In this document: one piece after another, positions 1-7,546 of the stretch | Numbering within the stretch: position 1 is the first letter of the stretch | How the letters are laid out: every line of letters begins with the position of its first letter | Assembly: GCF_000336755.1 (NCBI RefSeq) | Contig: NZ_AOLK01000011.1 | Span: 160,443-224,442 of the forward strand | Direction: 5' to 3' | Source of the DNA: Haloferax elongans ATCC BAA-1513 | Lineage (GTDB): Archaea; Halobacteriota; Halobacteria; Halobacteriales; Haloferacaceae | Length of the DNA: 64,000 nt | Program-made: the position numbers and the translations under genes | Notes under the pieces: model-generated | What the model saw: only the letters and a program-made list of their open reading frames with translations | Database searches by the model: none | What the model was told of the DNA's origin: nothing

Positions 1-386
1 GGGGTGTCGTAGGTCCGAAAGGCGTAGTCGATGGCGAGTGAGACGGACTCTTTCCCGTACCCCTCGCCGTGAACGTCGGGAATTAGCCAGTAGCCGAGTT
101 CCGGGCGCTTGTAGTGGGCGTCGGCGACGCTTATCTGTCCGATTCGCGTGATGTCGTCTTCGTCCGGGTCCGCCGGGTCGGCGTCGGCGGATTCGAGACA
201 GACGAGAAGCTGGTCCGGCGCGTTGCGGTCGTCCGATATTTCGTACTGCTCGCGGTTCATGACCGGGTTCCCGAGCGTGTACCGAAGTTCGGGATTCGCG
301 GCCGCCCGCTGGATGAACGGGACGTCTTCGGTTTCGACAGTTCGGAGCGTGACGCGCTCGCCGCTCGTGACAATTGCGCCGGGCAT
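1..386 (-). CDS. GNAT-family N-acetyltransferase (RimJ/RimL-like), 3' end cut by window edge
   Basis: The reverse strand reads 128 codons from an ATG at 386 to the left edge with no stop, so the C-terminus lies outside the window. The N-terminus (MPGAIVTSGERVTLRTVETED) and the stretch ELGYWLIPDVHGEGYGKESV are typical of GNAT transferases; HGEGYG is the R/Q-x-x-G-x-G/A acetyl-CoA pyrophosphate loop. It resembles the GNAT protein at 25660-26196, which has the same MPG...VTLR start and the same motif order, so the two are probably paralogues. GNAT enzymes move an acetyl group from acetyl-CoA to an amine; the substrate cannot be told from sequence. It is divergent from the membrane protein starting at 474. 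Confidence 0.85.
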   Translation of the reverse strand, partial: MPGAIVTSGERVTLRTVETEDVPFIQRAAANPELRYTLGNPVMNREQYEISDDRNAPDQLLVCLESADADPADPDEDDITRIGQISVADAHYKRPELGYWLIPDVHGEGYGKESVSLAIDYAFRTYDT

Positions 387-444
387 GGGTGGAGTGCCGA
401 GGGAGGCGCAATACGCTTTGTGTGTCGTCGCTCCTATCACGCTA

Positions 445-450
445 CTTATA
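445..450 (+). promoter_or_regulatory. TATA box for the 474 gene
   Basis: CTTATA lies 24-29 nt before the GTG at 474, the spacing expected for a leaderless haloarchaeal transcript. This supports the GTG start over longer in-frame extensions upstream. Confidence 0.45.
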
Positions 451-473
451 GTGTTTTAGAGACACATTTGGCC

Positions 474-737
474 GTGCCCTCCGATTCGCTCTCACCCGAA
501 GAACAGTACGAGATTACCTATCAGGCGACGAAAAACGCCATCTGGGACGTGCTCGGAACAGCGGTGTATCTAGTGTTTCTCATCTTTGCGGTCGCCATTG
601 CGCTGTTCGCTATCGCATTCCCGGCGATTGGGTCGCTCGCGACTGGAGACGTGAAACCGTTCGTCGTCGGCGTTGCGGTGCTCGGCCTCGCTGTCGTGGG
701 ATTCGGTTCCTATCGTATCTACCAACTGGTTCAGTAG
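474..737 (+). CDS. Small two-helix membrane protein, function unknown
   Basis: 87 aa from GTG 474. An N-terminal charged stretch (VPSDSLSPEEQYEITYQATKN) precedes two hydrophobic segments at about residues 27-52 and 60-82, separated by a short polar loop (SLATGDVKP), so both ends probably face the same side of the membrane. The frame is open farther upstream, but that part does not look like coding sequence and overlaps the divergent GNAT gene; the TATA box at 445-450 also fits GTG 474. No family recognised; such two-TM proteins are common and uncharacterised in haloarchaea. Confidence 0.7.
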   Translation: MPSDSLSPEEQYEITYQATKNAIWDVLGTAVYLVFLIFAVAIALFAIAFPAIGSLATGDVKPFVVGVAVLGLAVVGFGSYRIYQLVQ

Positions 738-823
738 GTAACGTATCGACTCGTCAGTTCCCAGCGAACCGTGGTGACGAGCGCCACGATTACGACGAGA
801 ATCGACCCGAGCGAGTTCTGCAT
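731..823 (-). CDS. Possible 30-aa single-helix membrane protein
   Basis: An ATG at 823 opens a 30-codon frame with a hydrophobic centre (LGSILVVIVALVTTV) followed by basic residues. It converges on the 474-737 gene and its stop overlaps that gene's last codons by 7 nt. The gap it fills (738-860) is otherwise empty. No ribosome binding site or clear promoter is visible; it could be chance. Confidence 0.3.
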   Translation of the reverse strand: MQNSLGSILVVIVALVTTVRWELTSRYVTY

Positions 824-860
824 CACGAATCGTTTTGCACCATCGACGTGACGCCACTGT

Positions 861-1565
861 ATGCACGATTCTCCAGTCGCACTTGTCACCGCAAGTAGTC
901 GTGGCATGGGCGCGGCGTGCGCCCGCCGACTCGTGGACGATGGCTACACGCCCGTCCTCTTGTCAACGTCCGGTGCCGCCGTCCACCTCGCAGAAGACCT
1001 CGGCGGTGTCGGGTTCGAAGGTTCCGTGACCGACTCCGACGACCTCGCAGCGATGGTCGAGGCCGCCACGGAGACGTACGGTCGACTCGACGCCGTCGTC
1101 AACAATACCGGCCATCCACCGACTGGCGATTTGCTCGACATCACCGACGAGGAGTGGCGCGAGGGGATGGACCTCGTCTTGCTCAACGTCGTCCGCATGG
1201 CCCGACTCACGACGCCACTCTTGCGTGAAGGCGACGGCGGAAGCGTCGTCAACATCTCGACGTTCTCGGCGTACGAACCGTCGCCCGATTTCCCCGTCTC
1301 GTCGGTCCTGCGTGCGGGGCTTGGTGCCTACACGAAACTCTACGCCGACCGGTTCGCGGCCGACGGCGTGCGGATGAACAGCGTGCTCCCGGGATTCGCC
1401 GACAGTTACGAAGTCGACGACGAGACTCGCGAGCGAATTCCGATGGGCCGACCCGCTTCCGTCGAGGAAATCGCCGACTCCGTCGCGTTTCTGGTCTCCG
1501 ACGAGTCGAGTTACATCACCGGCCAGAACCTCCGCGTCGATGGCGGCCTGACGCGACACGTCTGA
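861..1565 (+). CDS. SDR-family oxidoreductase with degenerate catalytic motif
   Basis: 234 aa, Rossmann-fold short-chain dehydrogenase. The nucleotide loop is TASSRGMG at residues 10-17 (first glycine of the usual TGxxxGxG replaced by Ala), NNTG is at 81-84, and the final strand has the usual [10 protein letters not shown]. Ser133 (NIS) is where the catalytic serine should be, but the YxxxK motif aligns with S147-S-V-L-R151, so both Tyr and Lys are gone. This matches the FabG-like subgroup described as lacking a perfect SDR tetrad, whose members carry ...SxxxRAG in this position. It may be a non-canonical reductase or a binding protein. Start ATG 861; flanking genes are unrelated. Confidence 0.85.
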   Translation: MHDSPVALVTASSRGMGAACARRLVDDGYTPVLLSTSGAAVHLAEDLGGVGFEGSVTDSDDLAAMVEAATETYGRLDAVVNNTGHPPTGDLLDITDEEWREGMDLVLLNVVRMARLTTPLLREGDGGSVVNISTFSAYEPSPDFPVSSVLRAGLGAYTKLYADRFAADGVRMNSVLPGFADSYEVDDETRERIPMGRPASVEEIADSVAFLVSDESSYITGQNLRVDGGLTRHV

Positions 1566-1743
1566 CGACTGGAACCGATTTTTCTGGGGTGACAGCGGTG
1601 CCGTCTCACGCTACCCGTGGCAATCCCGTCGGGTCCGCTCACTTCGCTCACTCTCCCGACGACGTTCCACTCGCTTCGCTCGTGGCACTCCCGTCCGGCG
1701 TCGCGGTAAACGATTAAGTCCCCGGCGCGTGGTACTCTACTCG

Positions 1744-2868
1744 ATGAGGGAGGACCCCGAAGAGGGGATGTTGTCGTGGGACGAGACAGTGTTCCGCGAC
1801 GAGCACGTCTTCGAAATCGACCACATCCCGGAGACGTTCAACCACCGCGAGAGCCAACTCCGAAGCCTGAAGTACGCGCTTCGCCCGGCAGTCCGGGGTT
1901 CTCGCCCCCTGAACACGATGGTTCGCGGACCACCCGGGACTGGTAAGACCACCGCCGTCCAGAAGCTCTTCGGCGAGTTGGGCACGCAGTCGGGGGTTCG
2001 CACGGTCCGGGTGAACTGCCAGGTCGATTCGACCCGGTACGCGGTGTTCTCACGGGTCTTCGAGCACATCTTCGAGTACGAACCCCCGTCGTCGGGCATC
2101 TCGTTCAAGAAGCTGTTCGGCCAGATTACCGACCGCCTCGTTGAGGACGACGAGGTGCTGGTCGTCGCGCTCGACGACGTGAACTACCTGTTCTACGAGA
2201 ACGAGGCCTCCGATACGCTCTATTCACTGCTTCGCGCCCACGAGGCACATTCCGGGGCGCGCATCGGCGTTATCATCATCTCCTCGGACCTCTCGCTCGA
2301 CGTTATCGACGAACTCGACGGACGCGTCCAGAGCGTTTTCCGCCCCGAAGAGGTGTTCTTCCCCCGGTACGACGTGAACGAAATCGTGGACATCCTCCGC
2401 GGTCGAACCAAACGCGGCTTCCACGAGAACGTCATCGGCGACCCCGAACTCGACCGGGTGGCCGAACTCACTGCCGACAGCGGCGACCTGCGCGTCGGCA
2501 TCGACTTACTCCGGCGCGCCGGCCTCCACGCCGAGATGCGCGCCTCGCGGACCGTGGACGAAGAGGACGTCGAAGCCGCCTACGACAAGTCGAAGTACGT
2601 CCACCTCTCGCGGTGTCTCCGCGGCCTCTCGGACCCCGAGCGTGAACTGGTCCGCGTCGTCGCCGAGTTCGACGGCGAACGCGCCGGTGCGGTCTACGAG
2701 GCGTTCAACGAGGAGACCGGTCTGGGCTACACGCGCTACTCCGAACTCGTGAACAAACTCGACCAACTGGGCGTCATCGAAGCCCGGTACACCGAAATCG
2801 AGGGTCGCGGTCGAACCCGCGCTATCTCGCTCGCCTACGACGCCGACGCGGTCCTCGACCGGCTCTGA
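1744..2868 (+). CDS. orc: Orc1/Cdc6-family replication initiator
   Basis: 374 aa AAA+ protein with C-terminal winged helix. Walker A is GPPGTGKT at residues 62-69, Walker B is ALDDVN at 142-147; the N-terminal stretch 'ETFNHRESQL' is the usual archaeal Cdc6 lead-in (PxxxxHRExQ). The last 85 residues (LSDPERELVRVVAEF...) form the wHTH that binds origin DNA in characterised homologues. Chosen start is ATG 1744: a GTG at 1729 is in frame but the family normally begins just before the (D/E)EExxxFRDExxFExD block. Haloarchaea encode many Orc paralogues and only some sit at an origin; I see no clear pair of ORB elements beside it, so this may be a non-origin paralogue or an initiator acting elsewhere. 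Confidence 0.92.
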   Translation: MREDPEEGMLSWDETVFRDEHVFEIDHIPETFNHRESQLRSLKYALRPAVRGSRPLNTMVRGPPGTGKTTAVQKLFGELGTQSGVRTVRVNCQVDSTRYAVFSRVFEHIFEYEPPSSGISFKKLFGQITDRLVEDDEVLVVALDDVNYLFYENEASDTLYSLLRAHEAHSGARIGVIIISSDLSLDVIDELDGRVQSVFRPEEVFFPRYDVNEIVDILRGRTKRGFHENVIGDPELDRVAELTADSGDLRVGIDLLRRAGLHAEMRASRTVDEEDVEAAYDKSKYVHLSRCLRGLSDPERELVRVVAEFDGERAGAVYEAFNEETGLGYTRYSELVNKLDQLGVIEARYTEIEGRGRTRAISLAYDADAVLDRL

Positions 2869-2982
2869 CCTCACCGACCACCTTGACCGACTCTGAGGCT
2901 CGGCGCCGACTCCGACACCCGCCTCGACTCTCCGCCCTGCGTTTCAGGTTCATTTTTACTCGCTGCCCGAGTCGCCACAGAC

Positions 2983-3669
2983 ATGAAGACGACTGGCGGA
3001 ACCGACGACCAGAAGCGCCGCGCCGCCGAGGCCGCGGTCGAAGCAGTCGAAGACGGGATGGTCGTCGGTCTCGGCACCGGGAGTACGGCCGCCTTCGCAA
3101 TCGAGGCTATTGGCGACCTCGTCGCCGACGGGATGGACGTTCGGGGCGTCCCGACCTCCTTCGCATCCCGCGAACTCGCCCGCGACTGTGGCGTCCCGCT
3201 TGCAGACCTCGACGAAGTCGACGCAATCGACCTCGCAATCGACGGTGCCGACCAAGTCGCCGACGGCGCACTCGTGAAAGGTGGCGGAGCCGCCCACGCC
3301 CGCGAGAAAATTGTCGATGCCTTCGCCGACCGGTTCCTTGTCGTGGCAGACCCCTCGAAGATGGCGGACGAACTCTCGCATCCAGTCCCGGTCGAGGTGC
3401 TTCCAGACGCCCGAACCACTGTCGCGGCCGCTGTTTCGGACCTCGGCGGCGACGCTGAACTCCGCCTGGCCGAGCGAAAAGACGGCCCGGTCGTCACCGA
3501 TAACGGGAACCTCGTCCTCGACTGTGATTTCGGAACCATCGACGACCCGGGGCCACTCGCTGCCTCATTGTCGTCGCTTCCGGGGGTCGTCGAACACGGT
3601 ATTTTCGCCGGACTCGCCGATGTCATCTACGTCGGAACCGACGACGGCGTCGACGTAATCGAACTGTAG
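2983..3669 (+). CDS. rpiA: Ribose-5-phosphate isomerase A
   Basis: 228 aa, the usual length for RpiA. Interconverts ribose-5-phosphate and ribulose-5-phosphate in the cytoplasm; in haloarchaea, which lack a full oxidative pentose pathway, this supplies ribose for nucleotides together with the PRPP synthetase at 52992. Visible signatures are GLGTGSTAAFAIEAIG (phosphate loop), DLAIDGADQV, LVKGGGAAHAREKIV with the catalytic Lys-Gly-Gly-Gly, and the C-terminal DCDFG/PG.VEHGIF block. Start ATG 2983. Monocistronic; about 110 nt separate it from orc. Confidence 0.95.
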   Translation: MKTTGGTDDQKRRAAEAAVEAVEDGMVVGLGTGSTAAFAIEAIGDLVADGMDVRGVPTSFASRELARDCGVPLADLDEVDAIDLAIDGADQVADGALVKGGGAAHAREKIVDAFADRFLVVADPSKMADELSHPVPVEVLPDARTTVAAAVSDLGGDAELRLAERKDGPVVTDNGNLVLDCDFGTIDDPGPLAASLSSLPGVVEHGIFAGLADVIYVGTDDGVDVIEL

Positions 3670-3791
3670 GCCGTCGCTACGGCTCGCGCAGCGTTCGTCG
3701 CAGCCGCTCGCGGGTTTTCTGTCGTCTGCTGTCGTGCCGAGCGCTGCCGCTCTGGACTGATAATAAATGAAAGAGAGTAGTTGAAACCGGT

Positions 3792-3959
3792 TTACAGGTC
3801 GCGGGGCTGGACCGTCTTACGGTCGTTCTGCTCAGCACGGCGTGCAGCGTCGTCGAGAAGCTCCTTGACTTCCTCGTCGAGAGCGTCGTAGAAGTCCGAG
3901 GCCACGTTCTTGTCCTGAAGCGCTTCCTTGACGGCTGCCTTGACAATGAGGTCTGCCAT
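3792..3959 (-). CDS. 55-aa histone-fold protein (DUF1931-like)
   Basis: Reads MADLIVKAAVKEALQD...RKTVQPRDL in 55 codons. The pattern helix (IVKAAVKEAL) - long helix (ASDFYDALDEEVKELLDDAARRAEQ) - short 'RKTVQPRDL' strand/turn is the helix-strand-helix of a histone fold truncated before its third helix. The RKTVQPRDL end matches the R(K/R)TV.(P/A).D loop of archaeal histones. Proteins of this size and sequence are annotated as DUF1931 in haloarchaea. It might dimerise or act as a small DNA-associated or regulatory protein; its acidic helix makes nucleosome-like wrapping unlikely. Promoter at 3983-3992 puts the transcript start at or very near the ATG. Confidence 0.85.
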   Translation of the reverse strand: MADLIVKAAVKEALQDKNVASDFYDALDEEVKELLDDAARRAEQNDRKTVQPRDL

Positions 3960-3982
3960 ACAGGATATCCTACCGATTCTCC

Positions 3983-3992
3983 CTTAATAAAC
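3983..3992 (-). promoter_or_regulatory. TATA box of the histone-fold gene
   Basis: Read on the reverse strand the sequence is GTTTATTAAG, 24-33 nt before the ATG at 3959: a leaderless arrangement. Confidence 0.6.
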
Positions 3993-4013
3993 GTTCCTAT
4001 ATTGGACGTTAAT

Positions 4014-4031
4014 ACCGCCGAATACGGCGGT
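4014..4031. repeat. Perfect inverted repeat ACCGCCG-AATA-CGGCGGT
   Basis: Seven-base arms with a 4-nt centre, lying between the divergent promoters of the histone-fold gene and larB. It could be an operator shared by both genes or a hairpin in DNA; no T-run follows on either strand. Confidence 0.45.
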
Positions 4032-4074
4032 TATGGCGCTTCTTTGAGGACGAATTTCGGACTGATAGTATCCA

Positions 4075-4082
4075 CTTATATA
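4075..4082 (+). promoter_or_regulatory. TATA box of larB
   Basis: CTTATATA about 27 nt before position 4105, which gives a short leader to GTG 4117 or a leader of about 40 nt to ATG 4144. Confidence 0.5.
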
Positions 4083-4143
4083 TGTTTTCCGTATCCGAGG
4101 GTAAAACGACGGGTATGTGTACGCCTCGGGCCAACGAACGGCC

Positions 4144-4899
4144 ATGCGCGACATTCTGGAGGCTGTCGCGGCGGGCGACCTCTCGCCGGCCGAGGCCGAA
4201 GCACAACTCGCGGGATACGCAACCACCGACGCGGGTCGGTTCGACGCCGCCCGAGAGAGTCGTCGTGGACTCCCAGAAGCTATCCTCGCCGAGGGGAAAA
4301 CGCCGGACGAGACGGCGACGCTCGCCGTCGCAGCGGTCGAAACGAGCGGTCGTGCGCTCGTCACCCGAGCGAGTCCCGCCCACGCGGAGGCCGTCGCCGA
4401 CGCGCTTCCGAACTGCGACATCGACCGCGACGCCCGCGCTCGGACTATCGTCGCCTGCGAGTCCGGCTACGAAGCACCCGATATCGATGCGACAGTCGGC
4501 GTCGTCACCGGCGGCACCTCCGACGCGGAGGCCGCAGGCGAAGCGGCGGTTGTCCTCGAACAGATGGGTGTCTCTGTCGAACTGCTCGAAGACGTGGGTG
4601 TGGCCCACCTCGGCCGCGTGCTCGACCATCTCGACTTGCTCCGCGAGGTTGACGTGCTCATCGTCGCCGCCGGTCGCGAGGGCGCGCTCCCGACCGTCGT
4701 CGCCGGACTCGTGGATACGCCCGTCATCGGGCTGCCTATCTCGACCGGCTACGGTCACGGCGGCAACGGCGAGGCAGCACTGCTCGGGATGATTCAGTCC
4801 TGTACCGTCCTCTCTGTCGTGAACACGGACGCCGGATACATCGCCGGTTCGCAGGCTGGGTTGATTGCGCGGGCTGTGGCGGCTGCTAGAGCCGAGTAA
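4144..4899 (+). CDS. larB: Pyridinium-3,5-biscarboxylic acid mononucleotide synthase LarB (NCAIR-mutase-like)
   Basis: 251 aa from ATG 4144 (an in-frame GTG at 4117 would add 9 aa). LarB carboxylates nicotinic acid adenine dinucleotide and cleaves it, the first step in making the nickel-pincer nucleotide cofactor of lactate racemase and related enzymes. The N-terminal helix '[19 protein letters not shown]' is typical; the C-terminal PurE-like domain has [52 protein letters not shown] and [17 protein letters not shown], all diagnostic of LarB. larC and larE are not in this window. The GIY-YIG gene follows 5 nt downstream and is likely cotranscribed, with no obvious functional link. Confidence 0.9.
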   Translation: MRDILEAVAAGDLSPAEAEAQLAGYATTDAGRFDAARESRRGLPEAILAEGKTPDETATLAVAAVETSGRALVTRASPAHAEAVADALPNCDIDRDARARTIVACESGYEAPDIDATVGVVTGGTSDAEAAGEAAVVLEQMGVSVELLEDVGVAHLGRVLDHLDLLREVDVLIVAAGREGALPTVVAGLVDTPVIGLPISTGYGHGGNGEAALLGMIQSCTVLSVVNTDAGYIAGSQAGLIARAVAAARAE

Positions 4900-4904
4900 C
4901 ACCT

Positions 4905-5147
4905 GTGCACTTCGTCTACGTGCTCCGGTGCAGCGACGACTCGCTGTACACCGGCTACACGACCGATGTCGAGCGCCGCGTTGCGGAACACGACGCCGGG
5001 GAGGGAGCGAAGTACACGCGCGGGCGCACGCCAGTCGAACTCGTCCACGTCGAGTCGTACGACTCGAAGTCGGCCGCGATGTCCCGCGAGTACGAGATTA
5101 AACAGCTCTCCAGACGGCAGAAACTCGACCTCATCGACCAGTCCTAG
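4905..5147 (+). CDS. GIY-YIG domain protein (UPF0213-like)
   Basis: 80 aa consisting only of a GIY-YIG module. The first strand '[18 protein letters not shown]' carries the two half-motifs (here VYV...YTGYT), followed by Arg and His of '[11 protein letters not shown]' and the late Glu in '[11 protein letters not shown]'. Stand-alone proteins of this size are the YhbQ/UPF0213 group; the catalytic Tyr, Arg and Glu are present so nuclease activity is possible but not shown for most members. Start is GTG 4905, five bases after the larB stop, implying cotranscription. Confidence 0.88.
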   Translation: MHFVYVLRCSDDSLYTGYTTDVERRVAEHDAGEGAKYTRGRTPVELVHVESYDSKSAAMSREYEIKQLSRRQKLDLIDQS

Positions 5148-5215
5148 CAACTCTTTTGGCAGGTCCCTCTGGCGTCGTAACGTAGTTTTTTGCCTCGCGG
5201 CGGCGACGTGCGAAC

Positions 5216-6589
5216 ATGGACGAAATCTCCTTTGGGACCGATGGGTGGCGAGCCACGTTGGATACGTTCACCGACGACCGCGTTCGCATCGTCGGACAGG
5301 CGGTCGCCGACTATCTCGCGGACGAGGGTCACACCGACCCGGTTCTCGTCGGCTACGACGCCCGCGAGACGTCGCCCGGATTCGCCGAGTCGCTCGCGGA
5401 AGTGCTCGCCGGAAACGGCTTCGACGTCTTGCTTCCCGAGCGGGACTGCCCGACCCCGCTCGTCGCTTACGCCATCGTCGAACGCGGCCTCTCGGGGGCG
5501 CTCATGGTCACGGCGTCGCACAACCCGCCCGAGTACAACGGCGTGAAATTCATCCCCTCCGACGGTGCACCCGCCCTGCCGGAGATAACTGACGCCGTCG
5601 CCGACCGTCTTGCCGAACCGGACCTGCTCCCCGAATCGGAGCGCGGCACCATCGAGCGCGTCGATATCGTCTCGCCGCACGCCGACCACGCCATCGACCT
5701 CGTCGGCAGCGACCTCTCGAACCTGACGGTCGTCTACGACGCCATGCACGGCAGCGGTCGCGGTGTGACCGACGCGCTCATCGAATCTGCCGGTGCAGAG
5801 GTCATTCGCCTCCGCTGTGAGCGCGACCCCTCCTTCGGCGGTATCTCGCCGGAACCCTCGGCTGAGTACCTCGACGGACTCGCCGAAGCCATGGACGAAC
5901 ACGACGCCGACCTCGGCGTGGCGAACGACGGCGACGCCGACCGCATCGCCATCGCAACGCCGGACCGCGGCGTCCTTGACGAGAACCTCTTTTTCGCCGC
6001 CGTCTACGACTATCTCCTCGAATCTGATTCGGGTCCGGCCATTCGAACCGTCTCGACGACGTTCCTCATCGACCGAATCGCCGAAGCACACGGCGAGGAG
6101 GTCTTCGAGACCGCAGTCGGGTTCAAGTGGGTCGCCGACGCGATGGGCGAACACGACGCCCTCATCGGCGGCGAGGAGTCCGGCGGCTTCTCCATTCGCG
6201 GGCACGTCCGCGAGAAAGACGGCGTCCTGATGGGTCTACTCGCCGCCAGCGCCGCGGCCGAGGAGGACTTCGACGCCCGACTCGACCGCATCGCGGCTGA
6301 GTACGGCGACATCGTCGCCGACAAGATTAGCATCGACTGCCCGGACTCGGAGAAAGCCCGCGTCATCGACGACCTCGAAGACGAACTCCCCGAAACTGTC
6401 GCTGGCCGCGACATCGCCAAGGTCGTCACGCTCGATGGCTTCAAACTCCTCTTAGAAGACGGGTCGTGGCTGCTGGTTCGTCCGTCCGGTACGGAACCGA
6501 AGATGCGCGTCTACGCGGAAGCGGACAGCCAAGAGGCCATCAGCGAACTCCTCGACGCGGGCCGCGAACTGGTCGCACCGCTCGTCTAA
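5216..6589 (+). CDS. Phosphoglucomutase/phosphomannomutase-family phosphohexomutase
   Basis: 457 aa alpha-D-phosphohexomutase. All four functional loops are present: phosphoserine loop TASHNPPEYNG, Mg-binding loop DGDADR, sugar-recognition loop GGEESGG and phosphate-binding loop RPSGTEPKMRVY at the C-terminus. The N-terminal FGTDGWRA fits archaeal PGM/PMM proteins. It would interconvert hexose 1- and 6-phosphates for nucleotide-sugar and glycan synthesis; Glc, Man or GlcN-P preference cannot be decided by eye (GEESGG favours Glc/Man). Start ATG 5216, about 70 nt after the GIY-YIG gene. Converges with the winged-helix gene ending at 6621. Confidence 0.92.
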   Translation: MDEISFGTDGWRATLDTFTDDRVRIVGQAVADYLADEGHTDPVLVGYDARETSPGFAESLAEVLAGNGFDVLLPERDCPTPLVAYAIVERGLSGALMVTASHNPPEYNGVKFIPSDGAPALPEITDAVADRLAEPDLLPESERGTIERVDIVSPHADHAIDLVGSDLSNLTVVYDAMHGSGRGVTDALIESAGAEVIRLRCERDPSFGGISPEPSAEYLDGLAEAMDEHDADLGVANDGDADRIAIATPDRGVLDENLFFAAVYDYLLESDSGPAIRTVSTTFLIDRIAEAHGEEVFETAVGFKWVADAMGEHDALIGGEESGGFSIRGHVREKDGVLMGLLAASAAAEEDFDARLDRIAAEYGDIVADKISIDCPDSEKARVIDDLEDELPETVAGRDIAKVVTLDGFKLLLEDGSWLLVRPSGTEPKMRVYAEADSQEAISELLDAGRELVAPLV

Positions 6590-6620
6590 CTCACCGATTC
6601 GACCCCGCCGACGGCTTCGA

Positions 6621-6989
6621 TTACTCTTCGCCGGTCTCTTCCGGTCTGACGACGCCGCGATACGACGGCGTGAACAGTGGAAGCGTCTCCGCGTGGTCGG
6701 TCAACGTCACTTGGTCGCCGGACCACTCGACGAGGTCCGCCGCTTCGAGTTTCGGCAAGTGGACGTGGACGAAGCCGACCTCCGCTTGCTCGACGATTTG
6801 CACGTCTATGTTGTCCGGTGCCCGGTCAGTCGTGCGGCACGCGAGTGCGAGCGCGAGTTCCCGCGTCGAGACTGGGTCCGGCCGCTCGTAGAGGTACTGG
6901 AGAACGTACCGGCGCGATGAATCGGAGAGTGCGTCGAATACGAGGTCCCAGTCGGCAAGGAGCCTCTCCGTTCGGTCTCGTTTCGCCAT
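6621..6989 (-). CDS. Winged-helix regulator with DUF7344-type domain
   Basis: 122 aa from ATG 6989. 'DLVFDALSDSSRRYVLQYLYERPDPVSTRELALALA' is the first half of an ArsR-like winged helix, and 'VHVHLPKLEAADLVEW' is the recognition helix/wing of the haloarchaeal family now called DUF7344. These are cytoplasmic DNA-binding proteins without a visible ligand domain. A TATA-like TAATATAT is at 7051-7058 on the reverse strand, giving a leader of roughly 35 nt; the upstream in-frame ATG/GTG codons lack family similarity. The target is unknown. The 44119 gene has two copies of the same domain. Confidence 0.8.
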   Translation of the reverse strand: MAKRDRTERLLADWDLVFDALSDSSRRYVLQYLYERPDPVSTRELALALACRTTDRAPDNIDVQIVEQAEVGFVHVHLPKLEAADLVEWSGDQVTLTDHAETLPLFTPSYRGVVRPEETGEE

Positions 6990-7050
6990 AGGTCGCCTAC
7001 AACAGTTACTCGACCCGCGCGTATGTCTGTGTCGGTTGATAACACAAACC

Positions 7051-7058
7051 ATATATTA
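7051..7058 (-). promoter_or_regulatory. TATA box of the DUF7344 gene at 6621
   Basis: Reverse-strand TAATATAT 62-69 nt before the ATG at 6989; would give a leader of about 35 nt. It lies just before the stop of the upstream acetyltransferase gene (7080). Confidence 0.4.
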
Positions 7059-7079
7059 TGTCCAAAGTCGCCCAGACCC

Positions 7080-7460
7080 TCATCCTGAGGAGGCGACACA
7101 GACGCCACGAAGTTGGTCGTCTCCCTCGTCGATGTCGAACCCAAGCGATTCGTAGAACGGCCGAACCCGCTCGTCGAAGTCGGCGACGAGACGGCCGCGC
7201 CGGGCCAGCGCGTCGCGGACGAGCGTCGTTCCGATACCGCGTCCGCGCCTGCTGGGTGAGACGGCGACGGAATCGACGTAGTCTCCCTCGAGCACGAGCG
7301 CGCCGACGACGCGACCTGAGTCGTCGGCGACGAGACAGTCGCCTGCGTCGAGTTTGCCCCGGACTTCTTCGGCAGTCGCTTCGAGGAGGCCAGCGTCGAG
7401 GATGCGCACGACCGCGACCAACTCGTCGGGCGTGCCCTCGCGGACGACGATGTCGCTCAT
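7080..7460 (-). CDS. GNAT-family N-acetyltransferase
   Basis: 126 aa, one GNAT domain. Core motifs are 'CLVADDSGRVVGALVLEG' (strands 2-4), 'VAVSPSRRGRGIGTTLV' with the RRGRGIG acetyl-CoA loop, and 'FYESLGFDI' near the end. ATG 7460 was chosen; a GTG codon immediately upstream (7463) is also possible. It acts in the cytoplasm on an unknown amine or protein N-terminus. It is followed by the DUF7344 gene 90 nt downstream on the same strand. Confidence 0.88.
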   Translation of the reverse strand: MSDIVVREGTPDELVAVVRILDAGLLEATAEEVRGKLDAGDCLVADDSGRVVGALVLEGDYVDSVAVSPSRRGRGIGTTLVRDALARRGRLVADFDERVRPFYESLGFDIDEGDDQLRGVCVASSG

Positions 7461-7546
7461 CACTCGGTGTGTGATGCGAGAGAAGAAAGGTCCGGTGGGA
7501 GCAGTGTGGGGGGGGAACGGAGTGGAGTGGCTGGACCCGTGGACGA

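Noticed and set aside
1566..1620. String resembling an origin recognition box near the Orc1/Cdc6 gene (TGGAAC...TGGGGT)
   Set aside because: Single degenerate copy interrupted by a T-run, with no inverted partner or A+T-rich unwinding region; origins carry paired, well conserved ORBs.
1627..1700. Repeated 'cacttcgctca' / 'ctcgcttcgctcg' strings before orc
   Set aside because: Common haloarchaeal low-complexity intergenic motif; no regular period or symmetry strong enough to name.
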